DNA of 47,927 bases. Origin: Bifidobacterium jacchi. GTDB lineage: Bacteria > Actinomycetota > Actinomycetes > Actinomycetales > Bifidobacteriaceae. Location: the NCBI RefSeq assembly GCF_009078285.1, contig NZ_RQSP01000020.1, forward strand, positions 1 through 47,927, written 5' to 3'. This document shows positions 17,701-25,175 of this stretch, piece after piece; within the stretch, counting starts at the first letter, position 1, and the number at the start of each line of letters is the position of its first letter. Made by a program: the position numbers and the translations under genes. The notes below the pieces were generated by a model, which was given only the letters and a program-made list of their open reading frames with translations, had not been told where the DNA came from and made no database searches.

Positions 17701-17749
17701 CTTTCTCTATCTTTCTCTATCTTTCTCTACCTCTCTCTAGTTCTCTCGC
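17701..17749. repeat. Polypyrimidine tract with 10-base repeat
   Basis: CTTTCTCTAT occurs three times in tandem (the last copy ends in C), followed by more CT-rich sequence. The top strand is almost all pyrimidine over about 49 bases. It immediately precedes the hairpin repeat blocks. Confidence 0.7.
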
Positions 17750-17799
17750 TTGCACTCGCTCGTGTTTCCTCGCTCGTGCTTCCTTTGCGCACTTCCTTT

Positions 17800-18513
17800 G
17801 CGCAAAGATTTTTCGGGATTTGCCCTGAGTTCGTGGAATCCTTGCGTTAATCGGCGTCTTAGCGCAAGTATTTTTCGGAATCCTCCTTGAGTTCGTAATA
17901 TCTTTGCGCTAAGCCCTGTCCCAGCGCAAGGATTCTACGAAGTCCCCCTTCTTTCCGAGAAATCCTTGCGCTAAGCAGCGCCCGTCTCTCGTCGCCCTCT
18001 GGTGCTTCCTGTCTGGTGCTTCACTGTCTGGTGCTTCCTTTGCGCAAGGATTTTTCGGGAATTGCCCTGAGTTCGTAGAATCCTTGCGCTCAGCGACGTC
18101 TTAGCGCAAGGATTTTTCGGAATCCTCCTTGAGTTCGTAGAATCTTTGCGCTAAGCCCTGTCCCAGCGCAAGGATTTTACGAAGTTCCCCTTCTTTGCGA
18201 GAAATCCTTGCGCTAAACAGCGCCCATCTCTCGTCGCCCTCTGGTGCTTCCTGGCGCTTCCTGTCTGGTGCTTCCTTTGCGCAAGGATTTTTCGGGATTT
18301 GCCCTGAGTCCCTGGAATCCTTGCGCTAGGCGGCATCTCAGCGCAAGGATTTTTCGGAATCCTCCTTGAGTTCGTAGAATCCTTGCGCTAAGCCCTGTCC
18401 CAGCGCAAAGATTCTACGAAGTTCCCCTTCTTTCCGAGAAATCCTTGCGCGGAGCAGCTCGCAAGTGCAAGAGAATCTCGAAACAAGCCCGTCGCTCCCG
18501 AAATCAGCCCCGG
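17800..18513. repeat. Three tandem blocks of 62-bp-phased hairpin repeats
   Basis: Each block of about 240 bp (copy distance 242 then 237) carries three palindromic units. They lie at 17800-17846, 17861-17910, 17923-17972; then 18042-18090, 18103-18152, 18165-18214; then 18279-18327, 18340-18389, 18402-18450. A unit is about 50 nt: 18-nt arms starting AGCGCAAGGATT and ending AATCCTTGCGCT around a 14-nt loop. Starts within a block are 62 bp apart with 12-nt linkers. The third unit of each block is the reverse complement type. A decayed unit with an AAGAGAATCTCGA arm follows exactly 62 bp on, at 18464-18513, and resembles the 31.3-kb family. No coding potential is apparent. Confidence 0.9.
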
Positions 18514-18775
18514 CGAAGACACCGAGACCAAACCACACACCACACAAACTGGCGAAGACTCGTATTTTGTCACGGGACGTCGTGTGATCGGGCTGCGGGT
18601 GATCGACAATACGAGATACTTTGCCGATTCGGCTGAGTGGCCGACGATTCGTCCGATGAATCGTCCGACGAACCGTCTGATGAATCGCACGACGGATCGC
18701 CTGTGACGTTTTGCCCCACATGTCGCCCAAGCACATGTCCCCAGGCACGTGTCGCCTAGGCATCTTAGCGATTTG

Positions 18776-18831
18776 CCGTACAGGTATGGAAAAGCCTCCC
18801 GCCAAGGGGAGGCTTTTCCATACCTGTACGG
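18776..18831. terminator. Perfect 25-bp inverted repeat, bidirectional terminator of phoU
   Basis: Two 25-nt arms are perfectly complementary around the 6-nt loop GCCAAG. The inner part, AAAAGCCTCCC paired with GGGAGGCTTTT, has the shape of a bidirectional rho-independent terminator. The outer 14 bp (CCGTACAGGTATGG) extend the stem beyond normal terminator length. It sits about 90 bases downstream of phoU. Confidence 0.75.
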
Positions 18832-18922
18832 AGCCAGATCGCAAGCCGGATCACCAGCCGGATTCACAAACTTGCTGAGTGAAATCCAAGCCTAAACCAG
18901 TGCCAAGCCTATTGGACAAACG

Positions 18923-19603
18923 TCACTCGACGGCGCCGTCCTCGTCGCGGCTCGGCTCCTTGGAAGGGTCGAAGCCGGAGACGATGTAGACCACGCGACG
19001 CGCAGCGGAGACCGAGTGGTCGCCGAGACGCTCCAGGAAGCGGCCAAGCAGCACGACGTCGATGAGCTGCTGACGGGTTCCGGTCCACTCGTCGGAGAGC
19101 GCCAGCTGGAAGGTCTTGCTGTGCAACTCGTCGAGCGTGTCATCGTTGGCGATGATCTGCTCGGCGGTCTTCGCATCGCGATCCTGCAGCATCGTCACCA
19201 GACGGTCGGCGGTCTCATTGAGGAACGCCTGCATCTGCTCGAACAGCGGCTTGGCCTCTTCGGGCAGCGGGGAGGTCGGGTAGGAGCGGCGGCCGGCCTC
19301 GGCGATGTGACGCGCAAGGTCGCCCATGCGCTCGAACGTCGCGGCGAGACGCAGCGTGGAGACGACCACGCGAAGATCGGTGGCGACAGGAGTCTGCTTG
19401 GCGAGCAGACGGACGCACTGGTCGATGATGCTCAACTCCAGAGCGTCGATTTCGATGTCGCCGTCGATGACGGCCTGAGCGGCCTCGACATCGGACTTGA
19501 GCAGAGCCTCGCCGGCGCCCTTGATGGCCTTGCGGACATCCTGGGCCATACGGTCGAGATCGTCGGCCACGGCCTTCATTTCCTCGTTAAAAATCACGCG
19601 CAT
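18923..19603 (-). CDS. phoU: Phosphate-signalling regulator PhoU
   Basis: This is a 226-residue all-helical protein made of two PhoU repeats. The family pattern is seen in MRVIFNEEMKAVADDLDRMA and the second-half counterpart LGRFLERLGDHSVSAARRVV. The ERMGDLARHI and ERLGDHS segments supply the metal-binding acidic clusters. PhoU normally restrains the phosphate two-component system together with the Pst transporter. No pst genes are in this window. The start at 19603 has an AGGAAAGG Shine-Dalgarno. A TACACT-like -10 (minus strand, about 19673-19678) and a duplicated TGCAACCTCTAT lie upstream. It is divergent from the sensor kinase. Confidence 0.95.
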   Translation of the reverse strand: MRVIFNEEMKAVADDLDRMAQDVRKAIKGAGEALLKSDVEAAQAVIDGDIEIDALELSIIDQCVRLLAKQTPVATDLRVVVSTLRLAATFERMGDLARHIAEAGRRSYPTSPLPEEAKPLFEQMQAFLNETADRLVTMLQDRDAKTAEQIIANDDTLDELHSKTFQLALSDEWTGTRQQLIDVVLLGRFLERLGDHSVSAARRVVYIVSGFDPSKEPSRDEDGAVE

Positions 19604-19752
19604 TTCTAAAGCCTTTCCTGCGTTGGCGTTTTGCAACCCATGGCGCATAGTGCAACCTCTATTGCAACCTCTATTAGTGTATTAGGAAGGGCGCATCTTT
19701 GTCGACAACGTAGCTAAACGCCATGCTGTGTTGGTGCAAAATTCATTGAATG

Positions 19753-19774
19753 GTTCACCGTCCATTCACTTTGA
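19753..19774. promoter_or_regulatory. PHO-box-like direct repeat (PhoP/RegX3 operator candidate)
   Basis: GTTCACCGTCC is followed immediately by ATTCACTTTGA, two 11-bp direct-repeat units. The spacing and core (G/ATTCAC) match the actinobacterial PHO-box pattern. It lies 24 bases upstream of the kinase -10 box and in the promoter region shared with phoU. Confidence 0.55.
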
Positions 19775-19797
19775 CTGCGGAGCCGCGTCGGGTATGA

Positions 19798-19803
19798 GAC
19801 AAT
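19798..19803 (+). promoter_or_regulatory. -10 box of the sensor kinase (leaderless arrangement)
   Basis: GACAAT ends 7 bases before the ATG at 19811. This spacing favours 19811 over the in-frame ATG at 19802 as the start. Confidence 0.5.
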
Positions 19804-19810
19804 GGTGGCT

Positions 19811-21109
19811 ATGGCACAGGATGCATCGGCATGGATCATAGGTGGGGTTTTTGCGCTTATCGCGCTGGCCGTATTGTCTGCGGCGGTCGTTGCGCTGTAT
19901 TGGCGCGTGTCCGCCAGACTGGCGGGGCGTGCCCATACGGCGGCTGCAGACGATTCGTGGCGGCATCATCTGAGCGATCTGACGGCGAAGATGCATCATT
20001 GTCATCACGGTGGTGCGGACGGCGAGGAGGAGCCGCCCGCGGCGGTGCTGTCGCTGCTGTCCATGCTGCCCACCGCGTCGGCGCTGGTGGATGATCATGA
20101 TACGGTGCTGCGCGCCAGTCCGTCCGCCTATACGCTGGGCATCGTCGATGACGAGGCGATCGTCAATGAGCGGGTGCGCGATGCGATTCGCCAGGTCCGT
20201 CAGATGGGCGGGCGCTCATCATTTGATCTGACGACATCCACGCCGGAGTTCTATGCGGGCATGACCGCCTCGGGCGCCGAGGCCGAGGACGATGATTCCA
20301 TGCAGATCTCCGACGATACGCAATCGGTGGAGCGCCCCAACTGGCTGAAGATCACCGTCGGCCGCATCGACGCGCGTTTCGTGGTTGTGCTGATCGATGA
20401 TGTCAGCGATGCGATTCGATTCGCGCGAACGCGGGATGATTTCATTGCAAACGTTTCCGAGCAGCTGGTGCAGCCGATGGATGCGTTGGAGCAGCTGGCC
20501 GGATCGATGGAGCAGCACAGCACGGATGCCGTGCGCGTGGCGCAGGAGTCGAGTCAAGTGCGCCAGGCGTGTCTGCGGCTCAATCATATGGTGGAGGATC
20601 TGCTGCTGCTGATGAAGGTGCAGGCGCCGGTCATCGCATCGTCTGCGAATCGGGTCAACGTCAAGCATCAGCTGGATCGCGCCGCCGGGCAGCTGCGTTC
20701 GCTTGCCGACCGGCTGGGCGTCGATCTTCGTGTGGAGGGGGATGCGTCGCTGACGACGAACGGCGAGGGCGCGCAGATCTGCGCCGCGATCAACCGGCTG
20801 ATCGACAACGCGCTGGTGTATTCGTCTGCGGGCGGTACGGTGAACGCCACGGTGTCGGTGTCGCAGGACGGCAAATTCGCCGTGGTCCGGGTGATCGATC
20901 AGGGCGTGGGCATATCCCGCGCCGATCAGCGGCACATTTTCGAACGATTCTATCGTGGCGCGAACCAGACCAAGGCATCAGCCGGCGGCATCGGTCTGGG
21001 ACTTGCCATCGTGAAGCATGTGGCATTGGCGCATCATGGCAATGCCACGGTATGGAGCATGCCCGGTCAGGGCAGCACGTTCAGCCTGATACTGCCGTTG
21101 GCGCAGTAG
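19811..21109 (+). CDS. SenX3/PhoR-like sensor kinase lacking the phospho-acceptor histidine
   Basis: The product has 432 residues. One N-terminal membrane segment (about residues 8-31) is followed by a PAS-like region (about 75-200), a HisKA-like dimerisation helix and a HATPase domain. The ATPase domain is intact: the N-box contains NRLIDNA, the G1 box is DQGVGI, and the G2 box is GIGLGLAIVKH. The H-box reads DDFIANVSEQLVQP where the family has the pattern VSHELRTP. The codon at 20459-20461 is GAG, so Glu217 occupies the place of the phosphorylated His. No response regulator gene is adjacent. Position beside phoU and near gpmA indicates a phosphate-sensing lineage. It may act as a pseudokinase or through another His. 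The start follows the -10 spacing. Confidence 0.85.
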   Translation: MAQDASAWIIGGVFALIALAVLSAAVVALYWRVSARLAGRAHTAAADDSWRHHLSDLTAKMHHCHHGGADGEEEPPAAVLSLLSMLPTASALVDDHDTVLRASPSAYTLGIVDDEAIVNERVRDAIRQVRQMGGRSSFDLTTSTPEFYAGMTASGAEAEDDDSMQISDDTQSVERPNWLKITVGRIDARFVVVLIDDVSDAIRFARTRDDFIANVSEQLVQPMDALEQLAGSMEQHSTDAVRVAQESSQVRQACLRLNHMVEDLLLLMKVQAPVIASSANRVNVKHQLDRAAGQLRSLADRLGVDLRVEGDASLTTNGEGAQICAAINRLIDNALVYSSAGGTVNATVSVSQDGKFAVVRVIDQGVGISRADQRHIFERFYRGANQTKASAGGIGLGLAIVKHVALAHHGNATVWSMPGQGSTFSLILPLAQ

Positions 21110-21243
21110 TGCGGCGGCGCGTCGGCGCGTCCGCAGTGGCTGCAATGGCTGCTGCATTAGCCGCAATGGCTGCAATGGTTGCAATCAGATGACGCAATAA
21201 CAATGACTGTAATGATCGCGATGTTTCGCGATATTCGCAATGA

Positions 21244-21498
21244 TCATGCGCCGAGACGCCGGTAGTCCCAGCGATCGAAATGCTCCCAGATCAGCATCAT
21301 CACCCCGATGACCGTGCCGGCTGCGCATACGACAAGCAACTGCAATATGGGCAGCCGGAAGGCCAGCAGAATCAGGCAGACGACCAGCGCAACGGACCAC
21401 AGCGCCGTTCCCACGAGAAACACCTTGCGCAGATCCACCTGCACCGGCTTGGGTGCGGGCCGACGAACGTCGGGGTTGATGATTGGGGCGATCTTCAT
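21244..21498 (-). CDS. Small two-helix membrane protein, DUF2530-like
   Basis: This is an 84-residue protein with a Pro/Lys-rich N-terminus, two membrane segments (about residues 27-47 and 50-70) and a charged tail ending WDYRRLGA. The pattern resembles the actinobacterial DUF2530 family of unknown function. The assignment is tentative. The start at 21498 is preferred because a TACAGT -10-like box (minus strand, 21506-21511) ends 7 bases upstream, implying a leaderless message. An ATG 11 codons earlier is less likely. Confidence 0.6.
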   Translation of the reverse strand: MKIAPIINPDVRRPAPKPVQVDLRKVFLVGTALWSVALVVCLILLAFRLPILQLLVVCAAGTVIGVMMLIWEHFDRWDYRRLGA

Positions 21499-21505
21499 GC
21501 CGCCA

Positions 21506-21511
21506 ACTGTA
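21506..21511 (-). promoter_or_regulatory. -10 box of the DUF2530-like gene (leaderless arrangement)
   Basis: TACAGT on the minus strand ends 7 bases before the ATG at 21498. No Shine-Dalgarno is visible. Confidence 0.5.
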
Positions 21512-21615
21512 GTCCGACCGCTGTATCGCATGGCCGTGCCTGGTTCGCAGCTTGTGCGCCACCAACCATACGCAGACCAACCGGCAAGCCATGCGATACA
21601 GCCTCGCCGAGCGGT

Positions 21616-22758
21616 CTACAGGTGCTCGACTACGTAGTCTACGGCGGCGGTCAGCGCGGCCACATCCGAAGGCTCGACCGAGGGGAACACGCCGATGCGC
21701 AGCTGGTTGCGGCCGAGCTTGCGGTAACCGGCGGTGTCCACGATTCCGTTCTCGCGCAGGATCGCCACCACCTGCTTGGCGCTGATGGCATCGTCAAGGT
21801 CGATGGTCACCACCGAATGCGAACGCGCCGCCGGATCGGTGACGAATGGATGAGCGTACTGGGAGCGCTCGGCCCAGTTGTAGAGCGTCGATGCCGATTT
21901 CGCGCATCGTGCGGTCGCCCATGCCATGCCGCCGTTGCTGTTGAGCCAGCGGACCTGATTCTCCAGCATGATGAGCGTGGCCACGGAGGGGGTGTTGAGG
22001 GTCTGATCCTTACGGGCGTTGGCGATGGCGGACGTCAGCGACAGGAACGGAGGCACCCACCGGCGCGCCCCCTCCAGCGTGGCGCTGAGCTCGACGCGTT
22101 CGGCCCGTTCGACGGCACGCGGGGAAAGCACGGCCAGCCATAGGCCGCCATCCGAGCCGAACGCCTTCTGCGGCGAGAAATAATAGGCGTCGGTCTGGCT
22201 GACGTCGACGGGAAGCGCTCCCGCGGCCGATGTGCCATCGACGAGGACCAGTGCATCCTGTTCAAGGCTTCCCTCGACTCGACGCACCGGGGCGGCGACG
22301 CCGGTAGAGGTCTCGTTGTGCGCCCAGCAGTAGGCGTCCACGTTGTCGGTGAACTGAGGAAGTCGGAAGGTTCCGGGCTCTGACCGGTACAGGACGGGCG
22401 CCTCCAGGAACGGTGCCGACTGGGCGGACTTGGCGAACTTCTCGCTGAACGAGCCGTATACGCCGAATGCCGCTCGTCGATTGATCAGCGAGGCGCAGGC
22501 CATATCCCAGAACGCGCTAGCGCCGCCGTTGCCAAGGGCGATCTCATAGCCGTCGGGCAGCGAGAAGAACGATGCCAGTCCTTCGCGGATCGATGCGACG
22601 AGCTGCTTGACTGGAGTCTGGCGATGCGATGTGCCGAGCAGGGTGGAACCGCCTCGTTCCAACGCTTCGACCTGTTCCTGCCTGATCTTGCTCGGGCCGG
22701 AGCCGAACCGCCCGTCCTGCGGCAGCAGTGACTTCGGAATGATGATTGATGTAGTCAT
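21616..22758 (-). CDS. serC: Phosphoserine aminotransferase
   Basis: The product has 380 residues. It is a PLP-dependent enzyme converting 3-phosphohydroxypyruvate plus glutamate to phosphoserine in serine synthesis. The N-terminus carries the family motif FGSGPSKIR, then LLGTSHRQTPVK. The PLP-Lys lies in YYFSPQKAFGSDGG, preceded by VDGTSAAG. Length matches the actinobacterial SerC subgroup. Upstream, GGGTGAA 5 bases from the ATG may act as a weak Shine-Dalgarno; the same bases include TAGGGT, so a leaderless start cannot be excluded. It stands alone, in the same orientation as the DUF2530-like gene. Confidence 0.95.
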   Translation of the reverse strand: MTTSIIIPKSLLPQDGRFGSGPSKIRQEQVEALERGGSTLLGTSHRQTPVKQLVASIREGLASFFSLPDGYEIALGNGGASAFWDMACASLINRRAAFGVYGSFSEKFAKSAQSAPFLEAPVLYRSEPGTFRLPQFTDNVDAYCWAHNETSTGVAAPVRRVEGSLEQDALVLVDGTSAAGALPVDVSQTDAYYFSPQKAFGSDGGLWLAVLSPRAVERAERVELSATLEGARRWVPPFLSLTSAIANARKDQTLNTPSVATLIMLENQVRWLNSNGGMAWATARCAKSASTLYNWAERSQYAHPFVTDPAARSHSVVTIDLDDAISAKQVVAILRENGIVDTAGYRKLGRNQLRIGVFPSVEPSDVAALTAAVDYVVEHL

Positions 22759-22997
22759 ATATTCACCCTAGCGGCATGATGCGATGACGTGCGCAATGCG
22801 TTCGCAGAGCGGGAATCGAATATCACATATGAAACGAAGTTCAGGGGGTGCCGTGCATGCGATGCATGGTGAAGACGCATGGCGAATGTGGCGCGCATCA
22901 CGATGCGGGTCTCACCGGCGGTATACACTAGTTGCTTGGTGACGGTATCACAGTGCCGTCGCGACGAGATCGATATGGCAAGGAGTGTGGTCAGCAT

Positions 22998-23996
22998 ATG
23001 AGGCATGGAGCCCACAAGGCAGCCAAAGCGCCCTCCCAGCGTATCCGAACGGCACGCACGGTGTTCGAGTCCGGCTTCGGTTCGCATACGGCTCGACAGA
23101 CCGCGCTGAAGGTGGCTCTCGCCGACGGCGGAGCCGCTATTCTCGGTATCGATCAGGCGCTCGCAGACAAGCTCAACGAGGTCGCGCCGCAGACGAGGCG
23201 TGCCATGCGAGAGGCGGCTCGTGCCGCGGAGCGTCGATCCCATATCATCACGTCGGCATCGCTGGCAGCGCTGGTCGGCACTGCGGCAACCGCAATGGCA
23301 TTCTCGAACCCGCACGCTCCCTCGCTGGACGTTGCGCAGGATCCGGCGACCACCACGTCGACGCTGCGTCGCATCACCGATGCGGCGGCGTCGCGTTCCG
23401 AGTCTCGTGAGTCCCTTGCCGATCGTGCGGTGAGCGATCAGACGAATGCCGCAGGTAACGCGGTGGCGAGTGAGTCTGTGTCGTCCGAGACTTCAGAGGG
23501 CGAGTGGACGCTCGGCGCTGATAGCGCGCTTGACGTCGACCAGATGTCCCGTTCTTTGGCCAACAATCCGAACGTGGCACAGCTGCTCGACACCGATTAC
23601 GACCACACGCCGGACGGATTCAATCCCAACCATGCCACCGGTCAGGACGGCAATTCCTATCCCTACGGTCAGTGCACATGGTGGGCGTACGAGCGCCGCG
23701 TGCAGCTCGGACTGCCGGTCGGTTCGTTCTTCGGCAATGGCAATATGTGGGCTGATTCCGCTCGCTCCATGGGATACTGGGTGGATCACACGGCGCGTCA
23801 TCCCGGTGATGTCGTCGCATTCCAGTCCGGTCAGTTCGGCGCCGACGCAACCTACGGGCATGTCGCCGTCGTCGAGCGCATCAATTCGGATGGCTCCATC
23901 GAGGTTTCCGAATCCAACGTCAAGGGGCTTGGCGTGGTCTCCCATCGCACGTTCAGTGCCGCGGATGCCGCGCAGCTCAACTACATCCACTACTGA
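22998..23996 (+). CDS. Secreted CHAP-domain peptidoglycan amidase/endopeptidase
   Basis: The product has 332 residues. A basic cytoplasmic N-terminus of about 70 residues precedes one hydrophobic segment (about 76-97, SASLAALVGTAATAMAF). A Ser/Thr/Ala-rich linker leads to a C-terminal CHAP domain. The catalytic Cys226 lies in YGQCTWWAYER and His288 in YGHVAVVE, with the acidic partner in ISESN-like VSESN. It probably cuts peptidoglycan cross-links or the amide bond. The long N-terminus suggests membrane anchoring rather than a classical cleaved signal. The ATG at 22998 has AAGGAG 12 bases upstream, a rather wide spacing. A TACACT -10 lies at about 22924-22929. Confidence 0.85.
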   Translation: MRHGAHKAAKAPSQRIRTARTVFESGFGSHTARQTALKVALADGGAAILGIDQALADKLNEVAPQTRRAMREAARAAERRSHIITSASLAALVGTAATAMAFSNPHAPSLDVAQDPATTTSTLRRITDAAASRSESRESLADRAVSDQTNAAGNAVASESVSSETSEGEWTLGADSALDVDQMSRSLANNPNVAQLLDTDYDHTPDGFNPNHATGQDGNSYPYGQCTWWAYERRVQLGLPVGSFFGNGNMWADSARSMGYWVDHTARHPGDVVAFQSGQFGADATYGHVAVVERINSDGSIEVSESNVKGLGVVSHRTFSAADAAQLNYIHY

Positions 23997-24190
23997 TTGG
24001 CCAGTTGGTTGATCGGCTGATCGGTTGGCAGTCGGACTGACGAGGTGGGTTTGACTGGTCAGCTGACTGGTCGGCTTCATCCATTGCTTTGCACAGCGTT
24101 GTGCAGATTAACAGACATAGGGTCGGCGCGTTGCCAATCGATAAGCCGTTTTGCCGATTGCTGCGGCGATGGCATGGGATTCGTGCATGA

Positions 24191-24196
24191 TACGCT
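24191..24196 (+). promoter_or_regulatory. -10 box of the first NlpC/P60 gene (leaderless arrangement)
   Basis: TACGCT ends 8 bases before the ATG at 24205, with no Shine-Dalgarno. Confidence 0.45.
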
Positions 24197-24204
24197 GGGC
24201 AACC

Positions 24205-24999
24205 ATGAGGCTTTCCAAGACCATGATGTCCGCATTCACTGCGACCGTGGCCGCCGGCATGCTGTTCGCCGTCGCGCCAATGGCGCACGCCGCCGAGTCC
24301 TCCTCGGGGCTCAGCGCGGTACGTTCGTTCCCCGCGTATTCCCAGGTTCGCAAGGATTTCATCGGCGAGCACACGTCGACCGAAGTCGAGTCCGACAGCA
24401 ACTGGGGCGGCATTGAGGATCTCAACGTTCCCAGGACCAAGTCCAGCGCCGAAAAGCAGGAGGAAGCCGCGCGAGCAGCGGCGAAGAAGGCCGAAGAGGA
24501 GCGTCGCAAGGCCGAGGAGGCCGAGCGCGCCTTGGAGGAGTCGCAGCATCTTGCCGTGGCGAGCCAGACCGCGCAGGCGGCGAGCCGTTCCGAGGAACGC
24601 AAGGCGCTCACCGAGTTCGTGTATGAGGACGGCGATGTCACCTCCGGTGCAGGCGCCGCCATCGGTGAGGCGTATTCGCTGATCGGGCAGAGCATGGACT
24701 GCACGATGCTGGTGTCGAGGGCACTGGCCGCGGCTGGGATCAACTTCCACGGCTGGCCGGAGCAGTACGTCAACGTGCCCGGCGGCGTCGAGGTGACCGA
24801 CGGATCGCTCAAGCCCGGCGACATTCTCATCTACCGGTACACCGGTGGATACAACGGCGGCGCCCACTGGGATCACGTCGCTCTCTACGTGGGCAATGGC
24901 AAGGCCATCCACGGCGGATTCAACGGCGGCACGGTGGCGTTGGCCGGCGTGAACGTCTCCACGGGAGGCCCCGACAAGGTGGTTCGCGTCTTCCACTGA
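24205..24999 (+). CDS. Secreted NlpC/P60-family cell-wall peptidase (paralogue 1)
   Basis: This is a 264-residue protein. A signal peptide ends near AHA-AES (about residue 31), followed by a conserved block (VRSFPAYSQVRKDFIGE, WGGIEDLNVP) and a charged Ala/Glu/Lys/Arg coiled coil (about 90-140). The C-terminal NlpC/P60 fold has Cys166 in SMDCTMLV, unusual because the family normally shows DCSG or DCTG, and His224 in HWDHVALYVGNG. It shares its N-terminal half with the next gene, so the two arose by duplication. Activity on peptide stems is expected, but the changed Cys surroundings could shift specificity. Confidence 0.82.
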   Translation: MRLSKTMMSAFTATVAAGMLFAVAPMAHAAESSSGLSAVRSFPAYSQVRKDFIGEHTSTEVESDSNWGGIEDLNVPRTKSSAEKQEEAARAAAKKAEEERRKAEEAERALEESQHLAVASQTAQAASRSEERKALTEFVYEDGDVTSGAGAAIGEAYSLIGQSMDCTMLVSRALAAAGINFHGWPEQYVNVPGGVEVTDGSLKPGDILIYRYTGGYNGGAHWDHVALYVGNGKAIHGGFNGGTVALAGVNVSTGGPDKVVRVFH

Positions 25000-25150
25000 G
25001 GCGTTGTTTCGTCGATTGCTCTCTGAGAGAAACCTGAAAAGAAGGCTGTAATCATAACCATGGTGCCGATGCTGATCAAACCACGGCGTGTCGCGTGTGT
25101 AATCAGCGTTGCGAGCGGGCGTTCATCAGGGTCGGATCCGACGTAGGACA

Positions 25151-25169
25151 CCAACGTGTGGTACGTTGG
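25151..25169. promoter_or_regulatory. Inverted repeat overlapping the -10 of the second NlpC/P60 gene
   Basis: CCAACGT-GTGGT-ACGTTGG is a perfect 7-bp palindrome with a 5-base spacer. Its right arm covers the TACGTT -10 box (25162-25167), which ends 8 bases before the ATG. It looks like an operator, but no regulator is known. Confidence 0.5.
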
Positions 25170-25175
25170 TAGGCG

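Larger units (their letters stand above)
16980..18922. other. 1.9-kb gene-free region between gpmA and phoU
   Basis: I find no supportable gene. Contents in order are a terminator hairpin (17149-17190), stuttering GTTCGTGTCGC repeats (about 17356-17396), a triple CATCGACCAAGT (about 17597-17632), a pyrimidine tract (17701-17749), three blocks of hairpin repeats (17800-18450) and a decayed extra unit (18464-18513). About 260 unremarkable bases lead to a perfect 25-bp inverted repeat (18776-18831). Open frames here run through the hairpins and have no Shine-Dalgarno. Confidence 0.75.

Noticed and set aside
17800..18450. A CRISPR array
   Set aside because: Units are palindromes with short fixed 12-nt linkers that are themselves repeated between blocks. 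There are no unique spacers and no cas genes.
25000..25175. A c-di-AMP riboswitch ahead of the NlpC/P60 gene
   Set aside because: The region was checked because such riboswitches often precede wall hydrolases, but no conserved core could be recognised and the promoter sits right at the start codon.
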